This document shows, one piece after another, positions 9,629 to 17,196 of a stretch of DNA of 64,000 nucleotides. Each line of letters opens with the position of its first letter. Within the stretch, counting starts at the first letter, position 1. The position numbers and the translations under genes were made by a program. Below the pieces are notes generated by a model. It had not been told where the DNA came from. It was given only the letters and a program-made list of their open reading frames with translations, and did no database searches. This stretch comes from DATBRC01 sp036560485 (GTDB lineage: Bacteria > Pseudomonadota > Gammaproteobacteria > Burkholderiales > Burkholderiaceae_D), in assembly GCA_036560485.1 (NCBI GenBank), contig DATBRC010000050.1, positions 38,914-102,913 on the forward strand, read 5' to 3'.

Positions 9629-10261
9629 TTAATTCATATCAATCGGCACACCTTCCGGCAAGGGCTCTTCCGCCTGAACGATGCGATTGCGTCCATCGTT
9701 TTTTGCTTGATGCAAAGCCTTCTCTGCACGCTTGGTAATTGATTCTGCCGTATCTCCCGGCGCATTGGTAGTAATGCCGGTTGAAAACGTAATCGTTTGC
9801 CCTGGCGTGATATGTTCCCAGCCGCATTCTGCCACCGCTTTTGAAAGCCGGTTTATAGCAAGCACCCCTTGATCCAGCCAGGTGGCCGGCAACACGATGC
9901 CGAATTCTTCACCGCCGAGGCGTCCAAAACGGTCCAATACTCGCAGTAAATTCTTTGACGTCTCAGCGATGGTTTTCAATGCGATATCGCCGACCGGATG
10001 CCCGAATTTCTCGTTCACTTTTCTGAAATGGTCGAGATTAATAATCGCAAAACAAAATGGTTGGCCGGTGCGATATGAGCGCTGCAGCTCTGCCGTAAGA
10101 ATATGGGTCATGCTGCGCCGGTTGAGTGCGCCGGTCAAAGGATCATGCCGAGACAATTCATCAACCTTGGCGAGTAAAGCCTGGATCTCCCGATCCTTTT
10201 CTTCCAATAGAGCGGTCAAGTGATCGCAATTGCTGCAAGAATTTTTTGAATCCATATTCAT
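9629..10261 (-). CDS. Diguanylate cyclase (GGDEF)
   Basis: A 210-residue protein made of a short N-terminal part (a CSNCDHL cysteine pair followed by a coiled-coil, about residues 8-40) and one GGDEF domain. The active site reads GGEEF, a fully active variant, and an RxxD inhibitory site (RVLD) precedes it by five residues. It should make cyclic-di-GMP from two GTP. The coiled-coil directly before the domain is the usual dimerisation stalk. The start at 10261 has GGAG five bases upstream; a second ATG lies two codons later. Confidence 0.88.
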   Translation of the reverse strand: MNMDSKNSCSNCDHLTALLEEKDREIQALLAKVDELSRHDPLTGALNRRSMTHILTAELQRSYRTGQPFCFAIINLDHFRKVNEKFGHPVGDIALKTIAETSKNLLRVLDRFGRLGGEEFGIVLPATWLDQGVLAINRLSKAVAECGWEHITPGQTITFSTGITTNAPGDTAESITKRAEKALHQAKNDGRNRIVQAEEPLPEGVPIDMN

Positions 10262-10782
10262 GAAAACTCCAATAATCGATTTGTTCTACGTTGGTGTTTT
10301 ATCGTTTAGACAGTGGCGGCAGCAATAAAAGAATTGTATGACGGAAGATCATTGAGTTGGTGACAATGTGGTATCTATGTCGCGCCATATCTGCATGACG
10401 TTGCTTTATCGTTCCAATTAATGCCGGACCGATCAATTTCTTTACTGTTTTTGCGTATGCATTTTGCCAATGCTTGGCGAAATATTTTGTTGCGTAAAAG
10501 ATCATAAAAATTAACAACAAAGGTTAAAGATTGTTTAGGAATGACGCATCGCATCAAACAATATTTCATGCAATTTTGCACGCTATAAGCCTTTAAAAAT
10601 CCTTTATTTTTTCGAGGTTTTCACCTCAGTAGTTACATTGTCATGGCGCAAATGTTGCTGCATGCGCACATCGATTCTTTACAAAAATTTTTTAGATGTG
10701 ATGTAAAACATCTCATGCCGAAAAAATACAACAAGGCAATAAAAAGAAAACGGCATTTTTCAACATGACAAAGGAGACTCAC
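10262..10782. other. 520-base intergenic region, promoter side of the PhaZ7-like gene
   Basis: AT-rich. Short open frames on the minus strand have no convincing ribosome-binding site and look accidental. The only structured signals seen are the sigma-54-like element listed separately and an AAAGGAG ribosome-binding site at 10770-10776 in front of the esterase gene. Confidence 0.5.
10643..10659 (+). promoter_or_regulatory. Sigma-54-type (-24/-12) promoter candidate
   Basis: The element reads ATGGCGCAAATGTTGCT. It has the invariant GG and GC of a sigma-54 promoter at the required 10-base spacing and the TTGCT of the -12 box; the -24 box is TGGCGC instead of TGGCAC. Transcription would begin near 10670, about 110 bases before the PhaZ7-like start codon. 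Confidence 0.45.
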
Positions 10783-11949
10783 ATGTCGGACGTAATTAAA
10801 AAGTACAAACCATATTTCTCATTCCCTTCTTTTATTGCAAGCACGCTTGGTATGGTGTTTGCAGCTGTTGGTTCTCTCGCGCCTGTCGCTATAGTTGGTG
10901 TAGCCGGACTTGCTTATAGCAATGATGCAGCTGCAGTGACTTGCGGAAGTTTTGATGGCAAGGTCTGCAGCGGCACTGCGTCTCAATTCGCTGGCGGGTT
11001 CTCTCCGAATGCCGGGCAGTATGGTGGTTTTGGCGGCGCTTCAAGCTGCACAATTACACATACACCTGTGATCTTCGTGCATGGGAATGGCGACAATTCA
11101 ACCAGTTGGGATGCGCCGACATTTCAGGTATCAGGCTATGCGAAGGCGCCGAATTCAGTCTATCAACAGTTCAAAGCTGCGGGATATAAAGACTGCGAAT
11201 TGTTTGGCGTGACGTATTTAAGTTCCAGCGAGCGTGCTGCACCACAAAACAACACGCATATCGAATCCAAGTACGCCATCATTGAAAATTTCATCCGCGC
11301 CGTAAAAACATATACCGGCAAATCGCAAGTCGATATCGTGGCCCATTCGATGGGCGTGACGATGACCATGACAGCGCTGACCTATTATGGTGATTGGGGA
11401 AGCATCCGCCGTTTTGTGAATATTGCCGGCGGTATTCGAGGTCTCGACTCTTGTCTCTATACAGGATATGCAAATCCTTATGCTGCCACTTGCGACTCAG
11501 AAAATATCTATGACCCGTATTGGTTCGGTTTCTTCCCAGATTCATGGTCGCCTGGTATAAACCCATGGACCGGTACGAGCGCATCCTATGCATTTTACAA
11601 TTCCGGCACTTCACATACGGCAGTATCGTTCTATACGATCTCGGCCGGCACACATGATGAAATCCACTGCACAACAACCTCGAACTACTCAACCTGCAGC
11701 AGCGGTCCGCTCCTGAAATCCAACAGCAACGTGAAAGCGCAACTGAATGTGGGTGCAGGATCCAATGCACAGGATGTCGACTGGAGCTGGGCTGACGGCA
11801 GCATGTTCAATCTGATGGGCGGTGACACCAACGGCGTTGGACACTTCCATTCGAAAACCAACACCGGACAAATCCAGGTCAACATGCTGAATACCACTTG
11901 CACAGGAACAGGTTGTGCATCAGGCTATTCTTACGGGCCAGTGCAATAA
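10783..11949 (+). CDS. PhaZ7-type extracellular polyhydroxybutyrate depolymerase/esterase
   Basis: A secreted alpha/beta-hydrolase of 388 residues. It resembles Paucimonas lemoignei PhaZ7, which degrades amorphous polyhydroxybutyrate, across its length: shared blocks include TPVIFVHGNGDN, FGVTYLSSSE, AYTGKSQVDIVAHSMGV-like, NVKAQLNVGAGSNA and NGVGHF. The catalytic triad fits Ser189 (AHSMG), Asp292 (THDEIHC) and His354 (GVGHFH), with spacings close to those in PhaZ7. A long signal peptide ends near SNDAAA, about residue 51. ATG 10783 is preferred because AAAGGAG sits in front of it; ATG 10765 has none. PhaZ7-like lipases are the alternative activity. Confidence 0.85.
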   Translation: MSDVIKKYKPYFSFPSFIASTLGMVFAAVGSLAPVAIVGVAGLAYSNDAAAVTCGSFDGKVCSGTASQFAGGFSPNAGQYGGFGGASSCTITHTPVIFVHGNGDNSTSWDAPTFQVSGYAKAPNSVYQQFKAAGYKDCELFGVTYLSSSERAAPQNNTHIESKYAIIENFIRAVKTYTGKSQVDIVAHSMGVTMTMTALTYYGDWGSIRRFVNIAGGIRGLDSCLYTGYANPYAATCDSENIYDPYWFGFFPDSWSPGINPWTGTSASYAFYNSGTSHTAVSFYTISAGTHDEIHCTTTSNYSTCSSGPLLKSNSNVKAQLNVGAGSNAQDVDWSWADGSMFNLMGGDTNGVGHFHSKTNTGQIQVNMLNTTCTGTGCASGYSYGPVQ

Positions 11950-11995
11950 ATCGTGATGAGCAAAAAGGCAGATCACCATGATCTGTCTTCCTTTT

Positions 11996-12028
11996 AAATA
12001 AAGCCGGAAATTCCGGCTTTATTTTTTG
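11996..12028 (+). terminator. Rho-independent terminator of the PhaZ7-like gene
   Basis: A stem of AAATAAAGCCGGAA with its complement TTCCGGCTTTATTT, almost no loop, followed by a run of T. A second, weaker hairpin (AAGGCAGATCA paired with TGATCTGTCTT) lies just upstream at about 11965-11989. Confidence 0.85.
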
Positions 12029-12113
12029 TAGATGTCGTCCTGTTTTTGCGGGCGCATCAATCGCAGGAGGCAGGCGGGTACAATGACGCATCACAAGCCC
12101 ATTTCAATTTGCC

Positions 12114-12836
12114 ATGCCAGAATCAATCCGCCTTGCCAAACGTGTTGCCGAACTACAGTCATGTTCTCGCAGCGAAGCCGAACAATATATACAAGGCGGG
12201 TGGGTGACTGTTGATGGACAGGTAGTCGAAGAGCCCGGCTTTAGAGTACAGGACCAGAAGATCGAACTGCTGCCGCAAGCGAGTCTTGAGCCGTTTGAAC
12301 CTATCACCATCATTTTCAATAAACCTGCCGGGTTAGATACATTCTCAGATCCTGCAGCTGCAATTCAGCAGATCACTGCAGATACCCTTGCAGCTGATAA
12401 TCGATCCGACCAACGTTTTCTCAAACGCCATTTGACTGACCTGAAACAAACGGATCATTTAGAAACGAATAGCAGCGGCTTGCAAGTGTTGACGCAAGAT
12501 TGGCGCGTGGCCCGCAAGCTGATCGATGATGCCGCCAAAATCGAGCAGGAATATATCGCTGAAGTCTCCGGCGATCTTGTGCCGGACGGACTCGCATTAC
12601 TCAATCACGGATTAACGTTTAATGGCAAGCCGCTGCTACCCATTAAAGTCAGTTGGCAAAGCGAGCATCGTTTGCGTTTTGCGCTCAAAGGTGCGCAGCG
12701 CGGACAAATCGCTGCCATGTGTGAAAAAGTTGGATTGACTGTATCTGCGCTCAAACGCATCCGTATCGGGCGCATCCCCATGTCGAATTTACCGGTGGGG
12801 CAATGGAGGTACTTGCTAGCATATGAACGGTTTTAG
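12114..12836 (+). CDS. RsuA/RluF-like pseudouridine synthase homologue with altered catalytic residue
   Basis: A 240-residue protein with an N-terminal S4 RNA-binding domain (about residues 5-50, SRSEAEQYIQGGWVTVDGQVV), the NKPAG motif (69-73), and the C-terminal VSALKRIRIG block of the RsuA/RluB/E/F group. These enzymes isomerise uridine in rRNA using an aspartate in a GRLDxxxxGLLLLT motif. Here the aligned segment is DHLETNSSGLQVLT (114-127), so the catalytic Asp is Glu117 and the preceding Arg is His115. The fold and RNA binding are supported; catalysis is doubtful. The gene stands alone downstream of a strong terminator. Confidence 0.8.
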   Translation: MPESIRLAKRVAELQSCSRSEAEQYIQGGWVTVDGQVVEEPGFRVQDQKIELLPQASLEPFEPITIIFNKPAGLDTFSDPAAAIQQITADTLAADNRSDQRFLKRHLTDLKQTDHLETNSSGLQVLTQDWRVARKLIDDAAKIEQEYIAEVSGDLVPDGLALLNHGLTFNGKPLLPIKVSWQSEHRLRFALKGAQRGQIAAMCEKVGLTVSALKRIRIGRIPMSNLPVGQWRYLLAYERF

Positions 12837-12996
12837 TTAGTATGAATTTCGCTAGAATCCGCAAATCGATTATCGATTGCGTAACAAAGTGTGTAAAAAT
12901 TTGACACGCGTTGTGATCGCTAATACGCTGTGTTTGCTGTCGCTTGGCTCAAACGGCAAGTCAAGAAATAACTCATCATCACTTTCAGGAATAAAC

Positions 12997-13470
12997 ATGC
13001 AAAACACCATTCCAAAACTGCTCACAGCACTCTTAGCACTTGGCATAACGGCAGCACATGCCGGTAACGTCAATGTGGCCGTTTCAGTCTCCGGACAAGT
13101 TCAGCCCGGCGTCTATGGACGAATCGACATCGGCAATGCACCACCGCCCCCTGTCGTGTACGAGCAACCTGTACTCATCATGCCACCGCCTCGTCCAGTG
13201 CATATGGAACCGTTATACCTGCATGTTCCCCCAGGGCATGCCAGGAACTGGAACAGGTTTTGCCACAAATATGATGCTTGTGGCCGTCCAGTCTATTTTA
13301 TAAGATCGGATGAATACGCTCATGATCGCCACTACGCTCATCACGAACATGAACATGACTATGACCGTTATCGTTACCATGAGGACCATGATGAGCATCA
13401 TGGCCACGACGATGATCACCACGATCATGGGAAACATAAAGGCGATAAACATCACGATCATGACGATTAA
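12997..13470 (+). CDS. Exported histidine-rich protein
   Basis: A 157-residue protein with a clear signal peptide (MQNTIPKLLTALLALGITAAHA, cleavage after AHA). A proline-rich middle (NAPPPPVVYEQP, MPPPRPVH) leads to a C-terminal 50 residues made almost wholly of His, Asp, Glu and Lys. Such tails bind Zn, Ni, Co or Cu in the periplasm or at the surface. ATG 12997 is chosen because CAGGA precedes it and the signal peptide begins there; the open frame continues upstream to 12877 without signal-peptide logic. Function beyond metal binding is unknown. Confidence 0.75.
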   Translation: MQNTIPKLLTALLALGITAAHAGNVNVAVSVSGQVQPGVYGRIDIGNAPPPPVVYEQPVLIMPPPRPVHMEPLYLHVPPGHARNWNRFCHKYDACGRPVYFIRSDEYAHDRHYAHHEHEHDYDRYRYHEDHDEHHGHDDDHHDHGKHKGDKHHDHDD

Positions 13471-13592
13471 TTAATCGCATCCATAACGGAACATTGGTGG
13501 TGCGGCACGGATGATAATTCTGTATCACGGCCGTATCAACCAGCGTGGCAGTACGCCACCATCTTTGACAATACGATCCAAAAAAGGCAAAC

Positions 13593-14525
13593 ATGAAAAT
13601 AGCAAATGACGTCACAGAATTGATCGGCAACACACCGCTGGTTCGTATTCAGCGGATGGCAAAAGGCACAGCGGCGCAAGTCGTCGCCAAGCTCGAATTT
13701 TTCAACCCTGCACACAGTGTCAAGGATCGTATCGGCCTGTCGATGATCGAAGCAGCAGAGCAAGCTGGCTTGATCAAACCGGACACCATCATCGTTGAAC
13801 CCACCAGCGGTAACACCGGCATCGCATTGGCGATGGTTTGCGCATCACGCGGTTATCGCTGCGTATTGACCATGCCTGAAACCATGAGCAAGGAACGCCG
13901 CATGTTGTTGCGTGCATACGGCGCAGAATTGATTCTGACGCCAGGTCCTGAAGGCATGAATGGCGCCATCAAAAAAGCGGAAGAACTGGTCGCATCTGAT
14001 TCTCGTTATTTGATGCCACAGCAATTTAAAAACGCTGCTAACCCGGCAGTGCACCGCAGAACCACTGCAGAAGAAATTTGGCGCGACACCGACGGCAAGA
14101 TTGATATTTTAGTTTCCGGTATCGGTACTGGTGGCACCATCACCGGCGTTGGCGAAGTGATCAAAGAACGCAAGCCATCATTCAAATGCATCGCAGTAGA
14201 ACCTGAAGCATCACCAATTTTATCCAAGGGCACCAAAGGTCCGCATCCGATTCAAGGTATCGGCGCAGGCTTCATTCCGGATGTACTCAATACGAAAATC
14301 TACGACGAAGTCATTCGCGTCACCAACGACAACGCATTCGAAACAGCACGCCGCGCAGCAAAGGAAGAAGGGCTGTTAGTCGGCATCTCGTCCGGTGCAG
14401 CACTGTGGGCAGCATTGGAAGTCGCACGTCGTCCGGAGAGTGCAGGCAAGATGATTGTGGTGGTGATTCCGTCGTTTGGTGAGCGGTATTTGAGTACAGC
14501 CTTGTTTGCTAATTTGGCGGATTAA
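13593..14525 (+). CDS. cysK: Cysteine synthase A (O-acetylserine sulfhydrylase)
   Basis: A 310-residue PLP enzyme of fold type II that makes cysteine from O-acetylserine and sulfide. The PLP lysine is in the block NPAHSVKDRIG, the substrate loop is TSGNTGI, and the phosphate-binding loop is GTGGTITG. GISSGAALWAAL and PSFGERYLST are also CysK signatures. CysM is the alternative, but the sequence around the active site follows the CysK pattern. It is a single-gene unit with its own terminator. Confidence 0.93.
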   Translation: MKIANDVTELIGNTPLVRIQRMAKGTAAQVVAKLEFFNPAHSVKDRIGLSMIEAAEQAGLIKPDTIIVEPTSGNTGIALAMVCASRGYRCVLTMPETMSKERRMLLRAYGAELILTPGPEGMNGAIKKAEELVASDSRYLMPQQFKNAANPAVHRRTTAEEIWRDTDGKIDILVSGIGTGGTITGVGEVIKERKPSFKCIAVEPEASPILSKGTKGPHPIQGIGAGFIPDVLNTKIYDEVIRVTNDNAFETARRAAKEEGLLVGISSGAALWAALEVARRPESAGKMIVVVIPSFGERYLSTALFANLAD

Positions 14526-14545
14526 TGTACCAAGCTTGAAAAGTT

Positions 14546-14586
14546 AAACGGCCAGATTTCTGAAAAAGAACTGGCCGTTTTATTTT
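14546..14586 (+). terminator. Rho-independent terminator of cysK
   Basis: AAACGGCCAG pairs with CTGGCCGTTT around a 15-base loop, followed by TATTTT. It lies 21 bases after the cysK stop. Confidence 0.9.
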
Positions 14587-14634
14587 GAACTTCGCTTTGC
14601 AATTCAAACAATGCGATCGTAATGAGCGCAATTC

Positions 14635-14889
14635 CTATTCATTATTTTTGCTACTTGCTTCAGAGTCGTTTTTCTTTGCGCCACGAATGTTCATTGCCGC
14701 TAGTGCGATCTGCAATGCGATCAGCGCATATGCACCGTCGTGATATCCCCAAACGATCCATAGAGCATTACTGAGCAAAAAGCACCAAAACCCGATTTCC
14801 CGTTGTTGTTTCGAAAGAGATGCGACAAGCCATGCTGCGACGACTGTTATGATCATTGCTGGCCACTGGAGCAGGTTAATCAAATTCAT
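14635..14889 (-). CDS. Small three-segment membrane protein
   Basis: An 84-residue protein with three hydrophobic segments (about residues 8-25, 33-48 and 52-68) and a charged C-terminal tail (KKNDSEASSKNNE). Blocks such as REIGFWCFLLSNALWIVWG and ALIALQIALAAMNIRG recur in small proteobacterial membrane proteins, sometimes labelled amino-acid transporters. The three-helix size is like that of half-transporters, but that is only a size argument. It is the last gene on the minus strand before the T6SS cargo module and may or may not belong to it. Confidence 0.6.
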   Translation of the reverse strand: MNLINLLQWPAMIITVVAAWLVASLSKQQREIGFWCFLLSNALWIVWGYHDGAYALIALQIALAAMNIRGAKKNDSEASSKNNE

Positions 14890-14943
14890 GTTGAGTTAAA
14901 AATAATACTTTCATATGTATATTTTGCAGATATTGAAAATGGA

Positions 14944-15594
14944 TTAATCTGAAAATGGATTAACCAGATCACTATTTTTAATCCATGCCTTGGTTAGTTG
15001 AGAGTTTTCCGGATTGGAAAATTGTACATATGAAAATGCTTCTGTTTTATTCAATACTATTACTACATCTCCTTCCGTAACGTAACGTGTGCTAGGAGTA
15101 AATTTATGTTCTTTGTTTCGTTTAAAGAAAAATGATTTTTTTGTGACCAACCTGATATTCAATGCATTGCTTTTCCTTTTAACGATAAACGATGCAGGAT
15201 AAGGGTCATCTGCAAGTGCGATAAAATTTTCGCCAGCGCCGCTAGCGCAACCTCCATGAAATTCATCCGTATGTAAAATCCATTCGTTTTCTTTGATAAT
15301 CAACATGCCATTAATATCTGAATCCTTTTCACGTCTATCAAAAGTGCTTTCAGTATAAAAAGTAGATAACTGATATTTATTATTAATTTTTTTCGATGAC
15401 GTAAAAAAGAATTTACAGGAAAAGCTAGGGGTGAATTGCTTGGGATGTTCAGAATCATAAAACCCATATATCTTCTGGCCATCTTGAATTGCGAAAGTTC
15501 TAGAATTATCAAATTCAAATAGCGTTTGTGCCTTGATGCTTAATGAAATGATAGAGAGACAAATAAATGCAAATCTACTTGGTCTTAAATTCAT
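14944..15594 (-). CDS. Exported protein, probable immunity protein to the T6SS muramidase
   Basis: A 216-residue protein, no family recognised by eye. It starts with a signal peptide (MNLRPSRFAFICLSIISLSIKAQ), placing it in the periplasm, where a peptidoglycan-cutting effector would act. Residues about 165-210 (TRYVTEGDVVIVLNKTEAFSYVQF, then KAWIKNSDL) look like a bacterial SH3-type domain. Its start overlaps the end of the muramidase gene by 20 bases, the tight coupling usual for effector-immunity pairs. The immunity role is inferred from location and gene order. The DNA is markedly AT-rich. ATG 15594 is used because the signal peptide starts there. Confidence 0.7.
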   Translation of the reverse strand: MNLRPSRFAFICLSIISLSIKAQTLFEFDNSRTFAIQDGQKIYGFYDSEHPKQFTPSFSCKFFFTSSKKINNKYQLSTFYTESTFDRREKDSDINGMLIIKENEWILHTDEFHGGCASGAGENFIALADDPYPASFIVKRKSNALNIRLVTKKSFFFKRNKEHKFTPSTRYVTEGDVVIVLNKTEAFSYVQFSNPENSQLTKAWIKNSDLVNPFSD

Positions 15595-16840
15595 TATAAT
15601 AATTCTCCATTTTCCCAGGATAATCAGGATTAGTGCTATCCCAATCATCACCATTATATGCAGCTGTAAACTTGACCCAATCTTTTCTTATTAGTGCTCT
15701 TTTGGCAGCGTGACTGACACTCGTAAGATATGCAATGAAAATCTCGATTTGATCATCAATGGATCGCATACATTTATTTGCGACCTCTGCAGCAGTTAAA
15801 TATTTCATTTCCTTGTGATATTCGGCAAGCACTTGAAATGCACCCCATGAGCACGATTTGATGGCCGCTTCTTTGTTTAACTTAGCCGCTTTTATTAAAC
15901 GTTCGTATTCGTGTATACCACCTTTATACCCGCCTGGAGTGGGATTGCATATATCTGGAAATTTAGTAAAAGGATGGGGGCCAGATGTTGGTTTTGTAAA
16001 TCTATAAAATTTGTGGCGCTCATATAAAATTTTTGGCAGTCCATTTTCTAAATAGCCCCCGCCCCCAGTTTCTGTATAAGTTACCGCTTTAACTGCTGCA
16101 ATTTCACAACCAAGTCTCTCAGCTATCGTTTGAAATTGATTTTCTGAAATTCCGCTAATTGGATAGTTTAAACGTGAGCCTAATAAATTTAATGCAATCG
16201 TGTGTGGTTTGTCTGTTTTAACGACTTTGTAATGGTGTTCAATGTCGGCGATTTTCTTTTTCTTTCCTGTTGTTGGATCGATTTCTTCGTGTGAATCTTC
16301 GACAACTTTTTTCTTTCCCGTAGTCGGATTGATTTCGACATGAGTTTTCTTTGTGGGGAAATCCTTGGTTACTTTTCCTACTTCCGTAATGATTTCTACT
16401 GCCCCGACGAACGGAGCTAATTCGCCAAATAATCGTTCCACCGTCATGATTTCCCCTTCTTTGATAGTGGGGATTTTTAAATCATCTTCTAGTTCTTGCT
16501 TCGGGGTTAATCTTGTCGTCGCTTCTAAATGAAGCTCAGGGCTTCTTATGGTATAGGCATTGATATCGCGCTGCGGTGTTACTGTTCCTTTTAAATCAAA
16601 AGTACCATTTCGCTTTCTGACATAGATGCTGATTTTTTCGCCACGTTTTGCTTCTGTAACAGTTATTGCATGGCCGTCTTTATCCGTAACGGCTGTTTGA
16701 TTTATCGAATCCGATTGGATTTTTACGTTGAGGCTTTCGATAGGTAGTTTGAGCCTATCAACAAATACAAACGATGCTTCAACGACTGGGTTTGGGAGAG
16801 TTTTTTGTGGTGCCTCAGATTTTTTTGCATGCTTGCTCAT
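15575..16840 (-). CDS. VgrG-associated N-acetylmuramidase, probable T6SS effector
   Basis: A 421-residue protein. The C-terminal half (about 225-421) matches the N-acetylmuramidase family (formerly DUF3380): AVKAVTYTETGGGGYLENG, then LPKILYERHKFY, GGYKGG, EYERLIKAAKLN, and SWGAFQVL. Glu257 is the likely catalytic acid. The N-terminal part (about 15-110) looks like a beta-sandwich carrier domain, followed by a linker with two near-identical PTTGKKK motifs (172-178, 189-195). There is no signal peptide, as expected for cargo loaded on VgrG. It lies two genes below vgrG and directly before a probable immunity gene. It should cut glycan strands of rival cells. Confidence 0.82.
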   Translation of the reverse strand: MSKHAKKSEAPQKTLPNPVVEASFVFVDRLKLPIESLNVKIQSDSINQTAVTDKDGHAITVTEAKRGEKISIYVRKRNGTFDLKGTVTPQRDINAYTIRSPELHLEATTRLTPKQELEDDLKIPTIKEGEIMTVERLFGELAPFVGAVEIITEVGKVTKDFPTKKTHVEINPTTGKKKVVEDSHEEIDPTTGKKKKIADIEHHYKVVKTDKPHTIALNLLGSRLNYPISGISENQFQTIAERLGCEIAAVKAVTYTETGGGGYLENGLPKILYERHKFYRFTKPTSGPHPFTKFPDICNPTPGGYKGGIHEYERLIKAAKLNKEAAIKSCSWGAFQVLAEYHKEMKYLTAAEVANKCMRSIDDQIEIFIAYLTSVSHAAKRALIRKDWVKFTAAYNGDDWDSTNPDYPGKMENYYNEFKTK

Positions 16841-17187
16841 TCAAACTGCTCCGTTTCATTTTCAATGGAGAAGTCGTCGATGTAGCCATCTTCAAGAATT
16901 TCCCATTTTCCTCCACCAATTTCACAACGAACTTTGACTGAAGACTCTGTTCTGACGACATCTGTCTTATCTGTGATGGTTCCTTGCAGCTTGATTACGT
17001 CACTGGGTAATACGATGCGATAGGGTTGCCCTTTTAATTCACTGTGCATTCGGTCATAATCAAGCAACGTACTAATGTTGAATGATTGGCTGTATTTGGG
17101 TACTTTAATCAGTACCTCTTTGCGCGTTTTGTTGTTAACCGGGGAAGTAGTAGACGATCCACTTTCTTTGTATTTAACTGTCCTCAT
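16837..17187 (-). CDS. Small protein between VgrG and the muramidase, possible adaptor
   Basis: A 116-residue protein of unknown family, with a polar basic N-terminus (Ser/Thr/Lys-rich, 1-25) and a beta-rich remainder (IVLPSDVIKLQGTITDKTD, VKVRCEIGGGKWEILEDG). It starts 10 bases after vgrG and its stop overlaps the muramidase start in an ATGA arrangement, so the three genes are translationally coupled. The position is where effector adaptors or co-effectors commonly sit, but no known adaptor motif is visible. Base use is AT-rich like the two genes after it. Confidence 0.6.
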   Translation of the reverse strand: MRTVKYKESGSSTTSPVNNKTRKEVLIKVPKYSQSFNISTLLDYDRMHSELKGQPYRIVLPSDVIKLQGTITDKTDVVRTESSVKVRCEIGGGKWEILEDGYIDDFSIENETEQFE

Positions 17188-17196
17188 CGGTGTTTC

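Noticed and set aside
10299..10581. Two overlapping minus-strand frames upstream of the PhaZ7-like gene
   Set aside because: They lack ribosome-binding sites and a recognisable protein pattern, and sit in AT-rich promoter DNA.
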